A stretch of 64,000 nt of DNA from Thamnidium elegans (Eukaryota > Mucoromycota > Mucoromycetes > Mucorales > Mucoraceae). The notes under the pieces were generated by a model. That model saw only the letters and a program-made list of their open reading frames with translations. It had not been told where the DNA came from and made no database searches. The stretch is taken from assembly GCA_025201345.1 (NCBI GenBank), contig JAIXMG010000020.1, forward strand, positions 186,001 through 250,000. Reading direction: 5' to 3'. Position 1 is the stretch's first letter; the number at the start of each line of letters is the position of its first letter. Of this stretch, positions 35,656-48,440 are shown in pieces. The position numbers and the translations under genes are program-made.

Positions 35656-37087
35656 ATGTTATTCTATGTAATTTACTCTTCAATTTTATCCTTACAAATT
35701 ATAATAATTAGACCTTCCTGAATTTATTCTTAACAATTAATTTATTGATATTACACTATTTCGAAATTGTAAACTGTTGTTTTTATAGAAAGTTGATCAA
35801 ATTAATATGATCATTCTAATCGTGTTAAATAACTTTTGTTACCGTAACTCGGTCAATTTTCTACGCTCAAATTAGGCAGTGTTGTCCATTAGCCCCATGT
35901 CATTACGTAAAGGCCCCACCCCACCTTTTTTTTTTTAGATATTACCTCGTAAATACACATTTTATAGTAGATTCCGCTCTTTTTTTTTTTTTTTTTTTTT
36001 TTTTGGCTTGGTTATAATGTTACACGCAAATGGCTATTTTTTATGGCCACAAGCAATTTCTATATTAGGGCAATTCCTCGATGCATTAAATACGGGAGTT
36101 TGGGCGCAAGTGCGAGAGCGCTAATATACCGTGTCTATATGTCTCGTACTCTTCAATTAAAGTCTAGCTAGTATTTTTTCTTCCAATCATAAATGTGTCA
36201 AAGTAATTTCGAAGAAACATAAGTTCTATATTTAAAGGATACATGGTTATTACAGTATTATTTGAGGACGTTACACTGTATCATGGTTTTTCAAGTTCAA
36301 AAGATGTACGATAAATGAAAAGAGAATAATACAAATCATGCCTACACATATTTTTCTGAGTACCAAGAAATATATTTATGCATAACTATTTTATCATTAT
36401 AATGCAGAAACATAGAATATGAAGACAAAACGCGAAAAAAAAAAGCAAAAAGCAAAATTGAAAGCTTACCTTTATATATGTATTTAAAAAACATCATATT
36501 CTTTTTGGTATAATATCACAGGTGTTACACATATTTGTTTGTTTATAATCGAAAAGGGATTCTCCTTCCCTTTTTTTTTAAAAAAAAAGATATTATAGAG
36601 CATCAGTATATGTTGCTTCAATGTTACACTGAAATTGACCAGTAAAATGAATAGCTGATGCTATGATACAAAAAGAGGGGTGTAAAATGAAAGCAATAGA
36701 AATTTATGTCGATTTTAAACCATTCAAGTAGTTTATTTGGATCTTATGATTAAGGGCATTGCAAGTTGATTTCCTAAAATATCTTATCCGAAATAAAGAA
36801 AGGTGGCTAAGTTTAGTATCGTGCTCTCATCAGTTCTAGATTCCAAAATAAATGTTTTATCTTTCTTGTATGAACTATTTTCCTAAGTAATTTAGAGGCC
36901 GAGTATATATATATAATGGCGAAGCTTTGATACTTAGAATTTCAATTTAAAGTAAACCATTTTGAAGAATAAGTAAAAAAAGACGCAGTTTTTTTCGTGT
37001 ATGTTACACTTAACTCACCGATATGTATAAAAGTTGATTCGTTTTTTTTTGGAGATGGCGTTTTTCTTTCTCTTCAAAGCCGAATAT
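35656..37087. other. intergenic between kelch genes A and B
   Basis: No coding gene. Contains a T23 tract near 35982-36004 and blocks shared with the other kelch upstream regions (TCTTCAATTAAAGTCTA near 36150; GAAGAAACATAA then TTTAAAGGA near 36211-36240; GGTGGCTAAG near 36803). A TATA-like TATAAAAG is at 37026-37033. Confidence 0.55.
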
Positions 37088-39206
37088 ATGAATCTATCTT
37101 TTATATCTATATTTTTGCTCTTTAATGTTGTGAGTTATTCGCTTGCCCAAGTTCCCGGTAGATTTGGCACATGTAAGATACAAGTATATCTGATTTCATC
37201 GAGATTATAAATAAACGCTTTATTTAATGATTAAATAGCATGCGGTTACTTGTCGCAAAGAATATATTGCTTTGGTGGTTCAGCAAGCTCAGATGTAGAC
37301 GCTATTTCAGACTCTAATCTCATGTATCTTGATATTGTTAATGGTAGTGGGATGTCCACAGCGGAACTGGCTACTAAATGGACACCTATTACATCAATAA
37401 CAAACGGTATCAATATACAGTCCAGGGATAATCCACAATCGATGGTGCTCCCCGACGGCAAAACGTTACTGTTGAGCGGTGGCTGGAATTCAGCCGATTC
37501 TAAATTAGTTTCGCAGACAATTGCTTATAATGCAGATAGCAACTCCTGGTCTGGATATCCCAGTTATACAGAACCCCCTTTTGGAGTCAGACAAATGTAA
37601 GGATATATATATATTATAGCTAGCTTTGTAATAATCCCTTTTCTTCTTTCAAACAACAGTTATTATGCATCATCTGTATATGTACCAGAGTATGGTGTTG
37701 GGTTCTACGGAGGTGCTGAAACGTAAATAGAGTATATTTTTTTGTCTTATTATTTCTTGAGACTAATAGTAATATATTATATTAAACATAATACAGAAAT
37801 ATCAATCCAAATTGGACATACCAAGGTCAAAACATGAGCGCATATGATTTTAGCGCCAATTACAGTAGAAGTATTGGATATACAAGTTTGACTTTTTTTG
37901 ATATTAGAAAAACTGTCGACGTAAGCTTATTATTTATTTGATTGTTCTATTGCAAAGCCTAACCTATTTACTTTTATAGCCTTGGTATGTGTTTCCTACT
38001 CAAAATAACATGCCTAGAGCATTTTATAAATCACAAACGTCAGTTTTTGATACTTCAAGTAACAAAATATTTTTCTTCGGCGGCGGATACCGTAATGTCT
38101 CATCTACAGATTTTTCATACTATTCTTTTAAATCTTCTGTTATATTTGACGTTACGACTGGTACCTGGGGTTTACAAGCTTTAGGTGGATTTCCTCCGAG
38201 TGAAAGAACAGAACATACGACTACTTTGCGTAAAGTAACTTAATAACCCCTAAAAATTTGAAAACTTATAATTATTAACTATATATTTTTATAGTTGCAT
38301 CTACAAATAGAGATGTTTTGCTATATGGAGGCGAAAATTCCTTTAATAACGACGGACGTAATAATAATTTAACCAAAGCATTTAGTAGACACTAATATAA
38401 TTTTTTACTATTATTATTATTACAGCCTCTCTTGACTACCTTTTTACTCTGAACCTCGATTCTTATGAATGGAAACAACAAAATATCCAAAACCCGGACG
38501 CATCAGATTTAACTCGCAGCAGACATTCAGGTATATTATATATTTTAATATTTGCGCTATGCTAATATGTTATTTTTCCATTCAGCAATACCTGTAAACA
38601 ACAATACACTATTTATTGTTTTCGGAAGAAGTTTAACTGGAGTAGCCGTTTCCTCGATGGTCACATTAAATGTAACAGATCCTTCAAACATTTCTTATTT
38701 GAGTACTTATGTTGATCCTAATGGAGTAGAACGTCCAAGTAGTTCTGGACTAAGTACAGGGGTTACGGCTGGTATTGCTGTGGGTGCCATAGCTGGAGTG
38801 AGTAGGTCTTCATTTTTTTTTTACAGTAGGAGCTAACCCAATTATATAGGGCTTGGTTATCATCACCGCTCTTTTCTGTGTATGGAAGAAAAAGAAGGAT
38901 GAGAAAAAAAAGGAAGAATTGGAAGAAATTAAAAGACAAAACGAAAGAATCGAAGAACCTGTCATGGAGGTAAATTGGGAAGTGATCGATCAGAATTACG
39001 AAAAGTTCCCTGCTGGTCCAATTAGCAATTTTACATATTCTCCTCGATTGACTGATGACTCAACGACAGTGGCAGATAACAGATCAGATGTTTATGTTAG
39101 TCCAATGTTAATACAGCAAGGGCTAGAATTGCAACGCTCAAATGCTATAGAGGATGATGTTAAGAGTTCTCCTATGAAATTACAGAAACCGGACGGCGCT
39201 CTTTAA
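37088..39206 (+). CDS. kelch-propeller type I membrane protein, copy B
   Basis: Nine exons (37088-37172, 37239-37596, 37660-37722, 37797-37920, 37980-38229, 38295-38357, 38426-38530, 38586-38797, 38850-39206) give 538 residues. The signal peptide is MNLSFISIFLLFNVVSYSLA. The mature start QVPGRFGTSCGYLSQRIYCF parallels copy A. Blades include IYCFGGS, LLLSGGW, VGFYGGAE, KIFFFGGGYR, DVLLYGGEN and LFIVFGRS. A membrane helix (GIAVGAIAG-GLVIITALFCVW) leads into WKKKKDEKKKEE and a tail with MEVNWEVID and ending LQKPDGAL. The tail is among the best conserved parts of all three copies, implying a shared cytoplasmic role. It lies 3.57 kb downstream of copy A in the same orientation. Confidence 0.85.
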
Positions 39207-41454
39207 TTACTACTCTATTATGTAATTTAGCCCTCAAACTTATCTTTACAAATAACAATAATTAAAAAAACATCTTTAATACGGGACTCATTTCCGTTCT
39301 ATATTAGCAATTTTCTTTTTAAAAACTCTCTTTCCTGTTGGCTATATGTATAAAACGAACGCCACTTAGCATTTTTCTTGGTGGAATTGTTGTTCTTCTA
39401 TCAGTAAGTCCCTCAGCCTTGCGAATGCACATTTTACAGTAAATTATGCGTTTCTTTGGCTTAGTTGTAGTGCTACACATAATGGTATTACACTATCTAA
39501 CTTTTCTTTACAGTTACAAGTAATTTCTATATTGTAACTATTTCTTGGTCTACTGAATGCGAGTTTCGATTCAAGTGCAAAAAGACTTCTATACCCTGTT
39601 CCTATATCCAATACTCTTCAATTATAAAGTCTACTTAATATATTTTTTTTCAAAATTGTAACTAAACGTAATGATTAAGAAACATAATTTATATAAATAA
39701 AGGACGCGTAGCTGTACAGTATTACAATATTTGAAAATGTTACGCTGTATCGCCGTCTTTCAAATTCAAATTCAAGTTTATTCGATCCTAACTTTTTTTT
39801 TTCAAAGAATGTATATACTGAATGAAAAGGGCCTTATACAAACGGTGTATTTACACATACTATTCGACTACTAAACTACACACGTATGCACTACCATTGG
39901 AGAATTGTAAGGCGGCTAAAAATACTTAAGCGTTACACTTTCTTACCTTTATATATGTTTGCGTTAAAAATATTGCACTTTTTTTTTTGATTCAGTATCA
40001 CAGGTGGTACGCCTATTTATTTATTTTTTTCTAGTCAAAAAGGGATCTCCTACCCATTTTTTTTAAAAGACAATAGAGCAATCGCGTAGGATTTTTAAGA
40101 CCCCACGTGGATATACGGCGCTTTCTTGTGGCACTGTAATCGACCAGTCGAATAAATAGCTGATGTTATGATTGGAAAAGATTAGCGTCAGATGAAAGTA
40201 ATACAAGTTCGTATTATTTAGAATAATACGAGTAATTTATTGGATATCTTGACGATAGGTATTACAAGATGAGAGGTGGCTAAGCTTAGTAACTAGTACT
40301 TTATATATTAGTTGATTATTTTCTCTGAGGATTAAAATTTACGTATATTAACGGTATAGAGACAAGTTTGTGTCCTTTATGATCAGCTGTCATTGCAAAT
40401 AAATTAGAAGTAATAACTATTTTTTCGCTTGGATTTTTTTGGGGATAGCTAGAAACCTCAGGTTTATATATTTAAAATTTGTCTCAGCGTCATACAATAT
40501 GGTATTATAATATAAATTTTATACTAGAAAATTTTTTCACCCTTCCGTAAATCTATCAAAGTAATTTCGAAGAAACATATATTTATATAATTAAAGGACG
40601 TATGTCTTTTACAGTATTATTTGACGAGTTTAATTACATTGTATCATCGACTTTCAATTATAATACAAATTTTTTTTGACAGAAGCAGAAAAAGGATATG
40701 ACTACTTAGTTATGACAAATAATAAACTTACACATATATTAAACATCATGTGTATGCATTACTATCATATAATATAATGCAGGATTGAAGAATAAAGAAG
40801 TTTTTTCTTTTTTTTTTTTTACCTTTATTCTGTTTGGCGCAGTACTGCAACTATTACGCCTATTTGTTTATTTTCTAATCAAAAAAAGAAAGATCGTCTC
40901 TCTACCTTATTCTTTAAAGACGATAGAGAGCACTGTTATATCACTTGTTAAGACCCTCATAAAAATATATCACGTTTTATTGCTATATCGCAATTAACGT
41001 GTTGGTGTTATGACCCAAAAAGGGTGATGTCAAAAGAAAACAGTACAGTTGCATGTCGATTTAAAATAATTCAAATAGTTTATTTTGACCCCCCTGACAA
41101 TGAATATTACAAGATGATATCCTAAAATGCCTCGATGCAAATAAAGAGAAGCGGCTAAGCTTAGTACTATATTCACAGCTGCTTAAGATTCAAAACTAAA
41201 CGTTTTATTCTTCTTTTTTGTATGGACTATATGTCCAAGTAGTTTAAAGGATAAGTATATCTTTATAATGATTATAATTTAAGAAAAGCAATTTTTACAG
41301 AAAAATGGTAACTAAAAATAAAGATGCAAACGCTGCTTTTTTTTTCGGATAGATATTACAGTACTATCGTACCCGATCAATATAAATATGGATTAGGTTT
41401 TTTGGAAAAAGTGATTTTTTCTCTCTTCTTCTTCTTTTAGAAATAGAATATTAC
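39207..41454. other. 2.2-kb intergenic between kelch genes B and C, with relics of another unit
   Basis: Two successive diverged copies of the kelch upstream region lie here, about 39400-40300 and about 40540-41440. Each carries the GAAACATA...TTATATAA...TAAAGGACG phrase (near 39684 and 40575) and a GGCTAAGCTTAGTA phrase (near 40272 and 41150). Between them, about 40326-40420, is a damaged copy of the 5' end of the dolichyldiphosphatase gene. No intact gene is present. A TATA-like TATAAATA for gene C is at 41381-41388. Confidence 0.6.
40326..40420 (-). pseudogene. relic of the 5' end of the dolichyldiphosphatase gene
   Basis: This stretch matches 44471-44562 in the same orientation: GATTAAAATTTACGTATATT versus GATTAAAATATACGTGCGTT, followed by GACAAGTTTGTGTCCTTTATGATCAGCTGTCATTGCAAAT versus the corresponding start-codon region. 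The original ATG (CAT on plus) is still visible. Frameshifts and loss of the rest of the gene make it non-functional. Confidence 0.7.
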
Positions 41455-43201
41455 ATGAATCTGTCTTTTACATCTCTATTTTTACTCTTTAATTCTGTGA
41501 CCTATTCCTTTGCTCTGATTTACGGTAGAGCTAGCGCATGTAAGATACAAATATATACTCTATTCAATTAAAATTGTGAATGAATGCTTTATTTAATAAT
41601 TGATTAGCATGCGGTTATTTGTCGCAAAAAATATATTGTTTTGGTGGTGCAATAAGCTCAAATGAATACGCTGTTCCTGACTCTAATTTTATGTACCTTG
41701 ATATTGTCTACAGCAGTGGGAACTCTACGACAGAATTAGCTACTAAATGGACCTCCATTTCATCAAAAATAAACGGCGTCAACATACAATCCAGGGATCA
41801 CCCACAATCATTGGTACTTCCAGACGGAAAAACTATGATTATAAGTGGTGGTTGGAGTATCTTAGGTTCACCTTTATTGACTGCACAAACAATTGCTTAT
41901 AATGCAGATAGCAACTCCTGGTCTGGATATCCCAGTTATACAGAACCCCCTTTTGGAGTCAGACAAATGTAAGGATATATATATAATAACTAGCTTCGTA
42001 ATAATCCCTTTTCTTCTTTCAAACAACAGTTATTATGCATCCTCTGTATATGTACCAGAGTATGGTGTTGGGTTTTACGGAGGCTATGAATCGTAAGTCC
42101 TATATCTGTATAATTTCCAATCCCTCGAGACTAATATTAATATGTTGTGTTATAATATATAGTAATATAAATCCAAACTGGACATACAAAGGCCAGAACA
42201 TGAATCAATATAATAATTCGGGTGGTTTTCAGAGATATATTGGGTACACAAGTTTGACTTTTCTCGACATTAAAAAAAATAATGACGTAAGTCCATAATT
42301 TATTTGATTGTTCTATCGCAAAGCTTAATCTACTTGTTTTTTATAGCCTTGGTTTGTGTTCCCTACTCAAAATAATTTGCCTGAAGTTTTTCCTAGATCT
42401 CAAACATCAATTTTTGATACTTTAAGTAAAAGAATATTTTTCTTCGGTGGCAAATACCGTAATTTGACATCAAGTGTAAATTCATATAAATCTTTCGAAA
42501 CTTCGGCGACATTTGATGTTATATCCGGTACTTGGGGTTCACAAGTTTTAGTTGGAATTCCCCCGAGTGAGAGAACCCACCATACCACTACCTTAAGTAA
42601 AATTATTTAATATCCCCAAAAATTCGAAAGCTTATAATCATTAACTAATATTTTATAGTTACATCTACTAATAGAGACGTTTTGTTATACGGAGGAGAAA
42701 ACGACTCGAATGACGATAAACGTAATGACAATTTATTCATATGGTTTGATAGACTCTAATATATAATCGAATTATTATTATTATAGCTTCTCTCGACTAC
42801 CTTTATACTTTGAACCTCGATTCTTATGAATGGACGAGACAATATATTCAGAACGAAGATGAGTTAGATTTAGCTCGTACCGAACACTCAGGTATAGTAC
42901 TTAATTATGCATGTGTGCTACTTATACTAATATGATATTTCACTATTTAGCTGTTCTTGTAAATAATGATACAGTATTCATTATTTTCGGAAGAAATATA
43001 AATAAAATGACAATCTCTTCGATGATAATATTGAATGTAATAGTGCCCTCAAATATTTCTCATTTAAGTGCTTATGTTGATCCTAACGGAGTAGCACGTC
43101 CAAGCAATAGTCCTGGATTAAGCACAGGAGCTACAGCTGGTGTCTCTGTTGGAGCTACAGCTGGTATCGCTGTTGGAGCTGTAGTTGGAGTAAGTATAGC
43201 T

Positions 43202-43236
<35 letters not shown>

Positions 43237-43587
43237 GTAGTAAGAGCTAACCTAATCATATAGGGTTTAATCATCATCACTGCTCTTTTCTGTGTATGGA
43301 AGAGAAATAATGATAAGAAAAAGAAAGGAGAGTTGAATGAAATTAAAAGTCGAAACGTAAGAATCGAAGAACCTGTCATGGAAGTAAATTGGGAAGCTAT
43401 CGATCAAAATTTTACATATTCTCCTCCGTTTTTCGATGACTCCGCAACTGTTGTACTTAACAAGCCAGAATTCAGTGCTAATCCAATGTTAGCACTACAA
43501 GGCGCAGAAATTCAGCGTCCAAATGCTATCGACGGCGACGTGAAGAGCCTTGGTACAGCTTTACAAAAACCAGATGGTGGTAGTTAA
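41455..43587 (+). CDS. kelch-propeller type I membrane protein, copy C
   Basis: Nine exons (41455-41539, 41608-41968, 42030-42092, 42163-42286, 42347-42596, 42659-42721, 42787-42891, 42951-43189, 43264-43587) give 537 residues. The signal peptide is MNLSFTSLFLLFNSVTYSFA. The kelch blades follow the same order as in copies A and B. The juxtamembrane Gly/Ala segment has an extra eight-residue repeat (GATAGVSV beside GATAGIAV). The tail is shorter than in the other copies and ends LQKPDGGS. Intron 8 contains a T31 run. The 41900-42060 region, exon 2 end to exon 3, is almost identical to copy B, suggesting gene conversion or recent exchange there, while exon 5 is closer to copy A. Confidence 0.85.
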
Positions 43588-43735
43588 GTGAGACTCTATG
43601 TAATTTACCCTTCAATATTACCTTTACAAACTATACTAACTAATAAAAAAAATGAATTTATTCTTAACAACCTATTGTTCGATATGACACTATTGTTCAA
43701 CTGTTTCAAGAGAGAATTATTTAAACTGACATGAT

Positions 43736-44535
43736 TTATTCCGACTTAAAATCCAACTTTTGCTGCCTTAATTTGGTCCATTGTTCATATTCAAATCGAG
43801 CAACGTTGTCTACCAGTCCCATGTCTCTTATATATAGTTTTTTAGATATAGGCAAGTCCAAAATAAAATCAATTACGCCAAATGAATGTAATAGTTTTGT
43901 AACAGTGTACCACATCAATCCAAAGGAAATTCCTAGTAATGATCCTATAATAACTTGATTTAACGTATGATATCCTAAATAAATACTATAATTTAACTTG
44001 TTAAAAAAAAAAAACTCAAAAGCATTCGTTACAAAAGACCCTATCTACTTTACCGAGAGACAGAAACTAAAATAGCAAGAGAAATCATAGCAAAAATAGT
44101 TAAAATCTTCCAAATATCATGATCTAATTGAATATATTTGTGAAGGTAAAGCGACCCGTAGACTGCAAAGTACCAAATAAATTGAGAATGACTAGATGGC
44201 ATACCATACCCATCGCCAAGATGACCTAATGATCTTATTTTAATAAATGAACCAATCCCCTTTTTTTTATTATATATTTTATACTTACCATATGGTCTAT
44301 CTTGTTCTATATTTTCTTTTAAAACAAAGTTTAGTGCTTCATTTAAAAATTGACCTGAAAGCATTAAGATACCAGCCATCTCGCGTCGCGAAACAATGAC
44401 CGATGCATAGAAAACCATGATAGCAATGGGAGCTAATGTAATGTATGCGAAAGCATAAGATATTTTGTCCCCAGGATTAAAATATACGTGCGTTAATGAT
44501 ATAGAGGCAAGGCCGTGTCCTTCATGACCTGTCAT
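43736..44535 (-). CDS. CAX4: dolichyldiphosphatase (CAX4/DOLPP1 type)
   Basis: Three exons (44289-44535, 44054-44225, 43736-43985) give 222 residues. The start MTGHEGHGLASISLTHVYFN aligns with the family start (SLTHVxY); a frame reading further upstream has no ATG. It is a polytopic membrane phosphatase of the PAP2 superfamily, with KENIEQDRPYG (the K-x6-RP motif), GMPSSHSQF (PSGH-type motif) and SRIYLGYHTLNQV (the SRxxLGxHTxxQV motif). It hydrolyses dolichyl pyrophosphate in the ER lumen to recycle dolichol for N-glycosylation. Convergent with kelch gene C, 148 bp apart. A decayed copy of its 5' end lies at 40326-40420. Confidence 0.92.
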
Positions 44536-44794
44536 TGCAAAATAACTTGGGAAAAACAATCTGTTTTTTTTTCTAGTTGACTAATTTGGATACAATGTAA
44601 AAATCCTATGATTTCAAAAACCGCTACGATTCAAAGTAAGGAACATTAGTGTTTTTATTGTTTTGAAGTGGTATAAAATGTATACAATGAAAGTGATAAT
44701 AAAAAAGTAAGATAAAAAAATATTAATAAAATATGAGTTGCGTAATTCTTTTAAAACGCTTTTGTTTCTAGATCATCCAAGTAATAGTTTAAAC

Positions 44795-45652
44795 TTAGCA
44801 TTGCTTCCAAGTTATTGGAATACGACCATCGAAAAAGTCGCCAACTTTTGCAAAAACAGCTGGAGATAAATCGACAGATCCTCTACCACAACCAGCAAAA
44901 GGACACTACATTATATGTTAGTAATTGAAAAAAAACTATTGTTTGAAAGAAATTAAACTTACAATATCTTGTACTTGGGCTTTTTGGGAGCCATTGGGAC
45001 CAGTGATAATGACACATCGACCACAAGTAGGACTAGTATTTGGATTAGGCCAACTTCCAAAATCATGCTCGTTCTAATTATTTTTTTTTTTGACATGTTA
45101 GCAAATATACAAATTGATAGCTCCTGCATCAACTATTACCATTGCAACGATATTATCTTCAGCAGTAAATTGAGTACCACATGCTGTAAGTCCTACGCCA
45201 GGATCTAAGTAAAAAAAAATTAAAACTTTTTTTTTTGGTTTTGTTTAAGAAAAATGTAACTAACCATAGTATGTACCATCGCCTTGGCCACTCATATCAT
45301 TTGTTTCCCAAGCTCCTGAACTACCACCAGGATATTTTGGTTTTCCAATAGATATTCCAGCTTCATTTTGATACCTTTTATTGTGAAATACATCTAAAAC
45401 ACCGAGTACAATAAACATGACAACAAAGACACCAATAGCGCCTGCAGTAACCAAAATTATCTTGCCAAATCGAAATCTTGCATTGAATTTAGTCCATATG
45501 GTAGGTGGAGGAGTAATTAATGGGTCTCGTTCAGTGAATTTGGAAGATACTTGACTACTACTATCGTGGATCTCGCCAAAGGGGTGAGTAGCAACATTAG
45601 GTAAAGTGCCATTGCTTTTTTCGACATCTACTTGTAATGTTGAATTCGACAT
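44795..45652 (-). CDS. membrane-anchored DPBB (barwin/RlpA-like) protein
   Basis: Four exons (45265-45652, 45140-45204, 44963-45073, 44795-44905) give 224 residues. An in-frame ATG at 45709 (MKKRKDLL) is possible but MSNSTLQ looks like the natural start. A cytoplasmic N-terminus (about 65 residues, ITPPPTIWTKF) precedes one membrane helix, IILVTAGAIGVFVVMFIVLG, and an outward domain: a type II layout. The outer part has DPGVGLTACGTQF, DFGSWPNPN, TCGRCVIITG and SVDLSPAVFAKV, the double-psi beta-barrel pattern of barwin, expansin and RlpA-like proteins, with six cysteines. Family members bind or loosen cell-wall glycans; catalytic residues were not identified. Most fungal relatives are secreted, so the anchor is notable. 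Confidence 0.85.
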
Positions 45653-46091
45653 GCTGAATAAATAATAAGAATAAAAATGAAAGATAAGAAGGTCTTTTCT
45701 TTTTTTCAAGAGAACTCTCCTGTTTTCAGTTAGGAGTTTTTGGCTCGTAAAACCTATTTAAACAATTTAACAAGTGTAGGACAAAGTGTAATTATTCATG
45801 TTACACTTACTTAAAAGAATTCTATGCAGGGAACTTAAAGAACAATAGGATATTCGCTTACTTATGTAGATCCTTTTTTTTTTTTTTTTTTGAAAGAAAA
45901 AAATATATAGTTTTTGATATTGGTATTTTTATTTATAATACATGAGAATTATTTATTTTTTTTTAAAAAATAAAATAAAAAAAGAGGATGAAAAAAAAGC
46001 AAGACATAGAAAAAGGAGGGGTAAGTTGTAAAATAATGGAATTTGAGAGAGAAATATAAATAAAAAGAAGGATCTAAAGTATTATTTTTTT
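45653..46091. other. intergenic: DPBB-gene promoter and MET5 3' flank
   Basis: AT-rich; a T18 run near 45873-45890. Nothing else recognised. Confidence 0.45.
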
Positions 46092-48405
46092 TTAAATGAT
46101 ATTTTCATGGAAATCCATACCAGTGATGGTCTTCTTAACGTAACCAGCACGAATAACAAAGTCACCGAAAGGTTCACCAACTTCACGTTCAAGGGCGTAA
46201 CGTTTAATGATAGGATTGATTTCGGCCAAGATTTCTTCTTCCTTTAAACTTTCCTTGTATAACTTGTTTAAACGTTCACCCTTATGACCACCACCAAGAT
46301 AGACATTATAAGTGTTGGGAGCCTTACCGACAAAAGCAATTTCAGCAACATAGGGACGAGCACAACCGTTAGGACAACCTGTCATACGAATAGTAATAGC
46401 ATCATCCTTAAGGCCAGCAGCTTCAATAGCACCTTCAAGAAGACCGACCAAAGTAGGCAAGTAACGTTCAGATTCAGCCATAGCAAGACCACAAGTAGGT
46501 AAAGCAACACAAGCCATAGCGTTCAAACGAAGACCAGTGAAGGAAAGGTTATCCATCTTGTACTTGGCCAAATGAGCTTTGGTCTTTTCGAGATCAGCTT
46601 CGGGTACATCAGCAATAACAAGATGTTGGTTAGGAGAAAGACGGAATTCACCCTTGTGCCATTTAGCGAGTTCTCTAAGACCAGTCTTGGGTTGGAAATC
46701 AGGCCAGTCCTTGATCTTACCGTTTTCAATAAACATACAGAAGTGCCATTTATCATCAACACCCTTGGTCCAACCATAACGATCAGCGTTATCAGTAAAA
46801 TTATATTCAGCAGCAGGCTGGAATTTGGTGCCCATACGGGTTTCAATTTCGTTGACAATGAAGTCCAAACCATGAGTATCAATAGTGTACTTGAAACGAG
46901 CATGCTTACGGTTGGTACGGTCACCGAAATCTCTTTGAGTGGTCATGACAGCTTCACCGCAAAGAACAGCCAATTCAGCAGGAACATAACCAACAAGATT
47001 AGCAGGACGAGGATAGGTCTTCTTGTTACCGTGAGTCATACCCATACCACCACCAATAGTAACGTTATAACCAATGACTTTCTTGTTAGCATCAACAATA
47101 GCAATGTAACCCAAATCATGAGCAAAGATATCAACATCGTTGTTAGGAGGGACAGCGATAACAATCTTGAACTTACGAGGCAGGTAAGTAGGACCGTAGA
47201 TAGGCTCAAAGTCTTGAACAGCGTTACCGGCAATTTGCTTATCGGCTAACCAGATCTCATGATAGGCAGTAGTCTTGGGAGCTAAATGTTCCATAAGCTT
47301 CATACCGAAATCTTGAACTTGAGGATGGACTTCAGGGATTTCAGTGACAGGAGTAATCATAATATTACGGTTAACATCACCACAAGCAGCAAGAGTACTA
47401 AGAAGGGAATGGTTGATGTTACGAAGCGTGCTACGGAGGTTCTTCTTCAAGATACCGTGAAGTTGGAAAGCTTGACGAGTGGTCATCTTGATAGCACCAT
47501 TAGCATGACTATCAGCCAATTCATCCATCATAAGCCATTGAGCAGGAGTAGAGACACCACCGGGCATACGAACACGAATCATGAAAGAGAAAGCCTTCTC
47601 GAGACCCATCTTCTTACGTTCTTCTCTGATATCACGATCATCTTGACCATAAGAACCATGGAACTTGAGTAATTTACCGTTGATTTCACCAATAGCACCC
47701 GTAGATTCATCCAAAAGGTCTTCAGCAATGGTACCACGGAGATAGTTGGAGTTAATCTTCATTTGATCATCGGTTAACTTGGGCTCGTCATCTTCAGCAC
47801 CAACATCCTTGACACCAAGTGCCTTCCAGAACTCAGGTTGCCAGAGACCTAAAGCAGTCTCAAAGCCATCGGCATCTTGATCATCACCTAAACCAATAGG
47901 TACCAAGCGGTTGGCTCCCAAGTTTTCAAGCTTGGCATCAATGATCTTACCGGGACGGTTATAGAAACCAGCATCTTCAGGACGAGGCCAGTAGTGACTA
48001 TCACCCATAGCAAAGATAGCATAGTTTAATTCGGAGAAGTTGACATCACCAGCATTCAAACTGTTAAGGGCCTTCCATAAGTCACGAGAGTTGGAAGGCA
48101 ATTCACCTTGACCGGCAGTAGAGATAACAATAGCAAGGTTGGTTTCATTAGCAAGCTCTTCAACGCTTTCATAATCATCCATAGCCATGAACTTCACTTG
48201 AAGACCTCTGGACTTAGCACGGTTGGCAATCTTCTTGGCGACACCTTCAGCGTTACCGTTATCAGAACCGAACAAGACAGTAAGAGGAGGACCGTTAGCA
48301 GCACCCATACCAGATAATAATTTAGCAAAGTCTTCACGAGCCTTACGCTTCAATTCTTGATGTCTCTTTGTAACATCCTAAAAATAAAATAAAACTTAAT
48401 AAAAA

Positions 48406-48440
<35 letters not shown>

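Noticed and set aside
45653..45709. N-terminal extension MKKRKDLLIFHFYSYYLFS of the DPBB protein
   Set aside because: In frame but AT-driven and unlike the polar N-terminus that follows; the ATG at 45652 is the more natural start, though this is not proven.
46572..47249. 225-residue plus-strand frame in the sulfite reductase region
   Set aside because: Antisense shadow of MET5 exon 2, whose siroheme-site motifs fix the coding strand.
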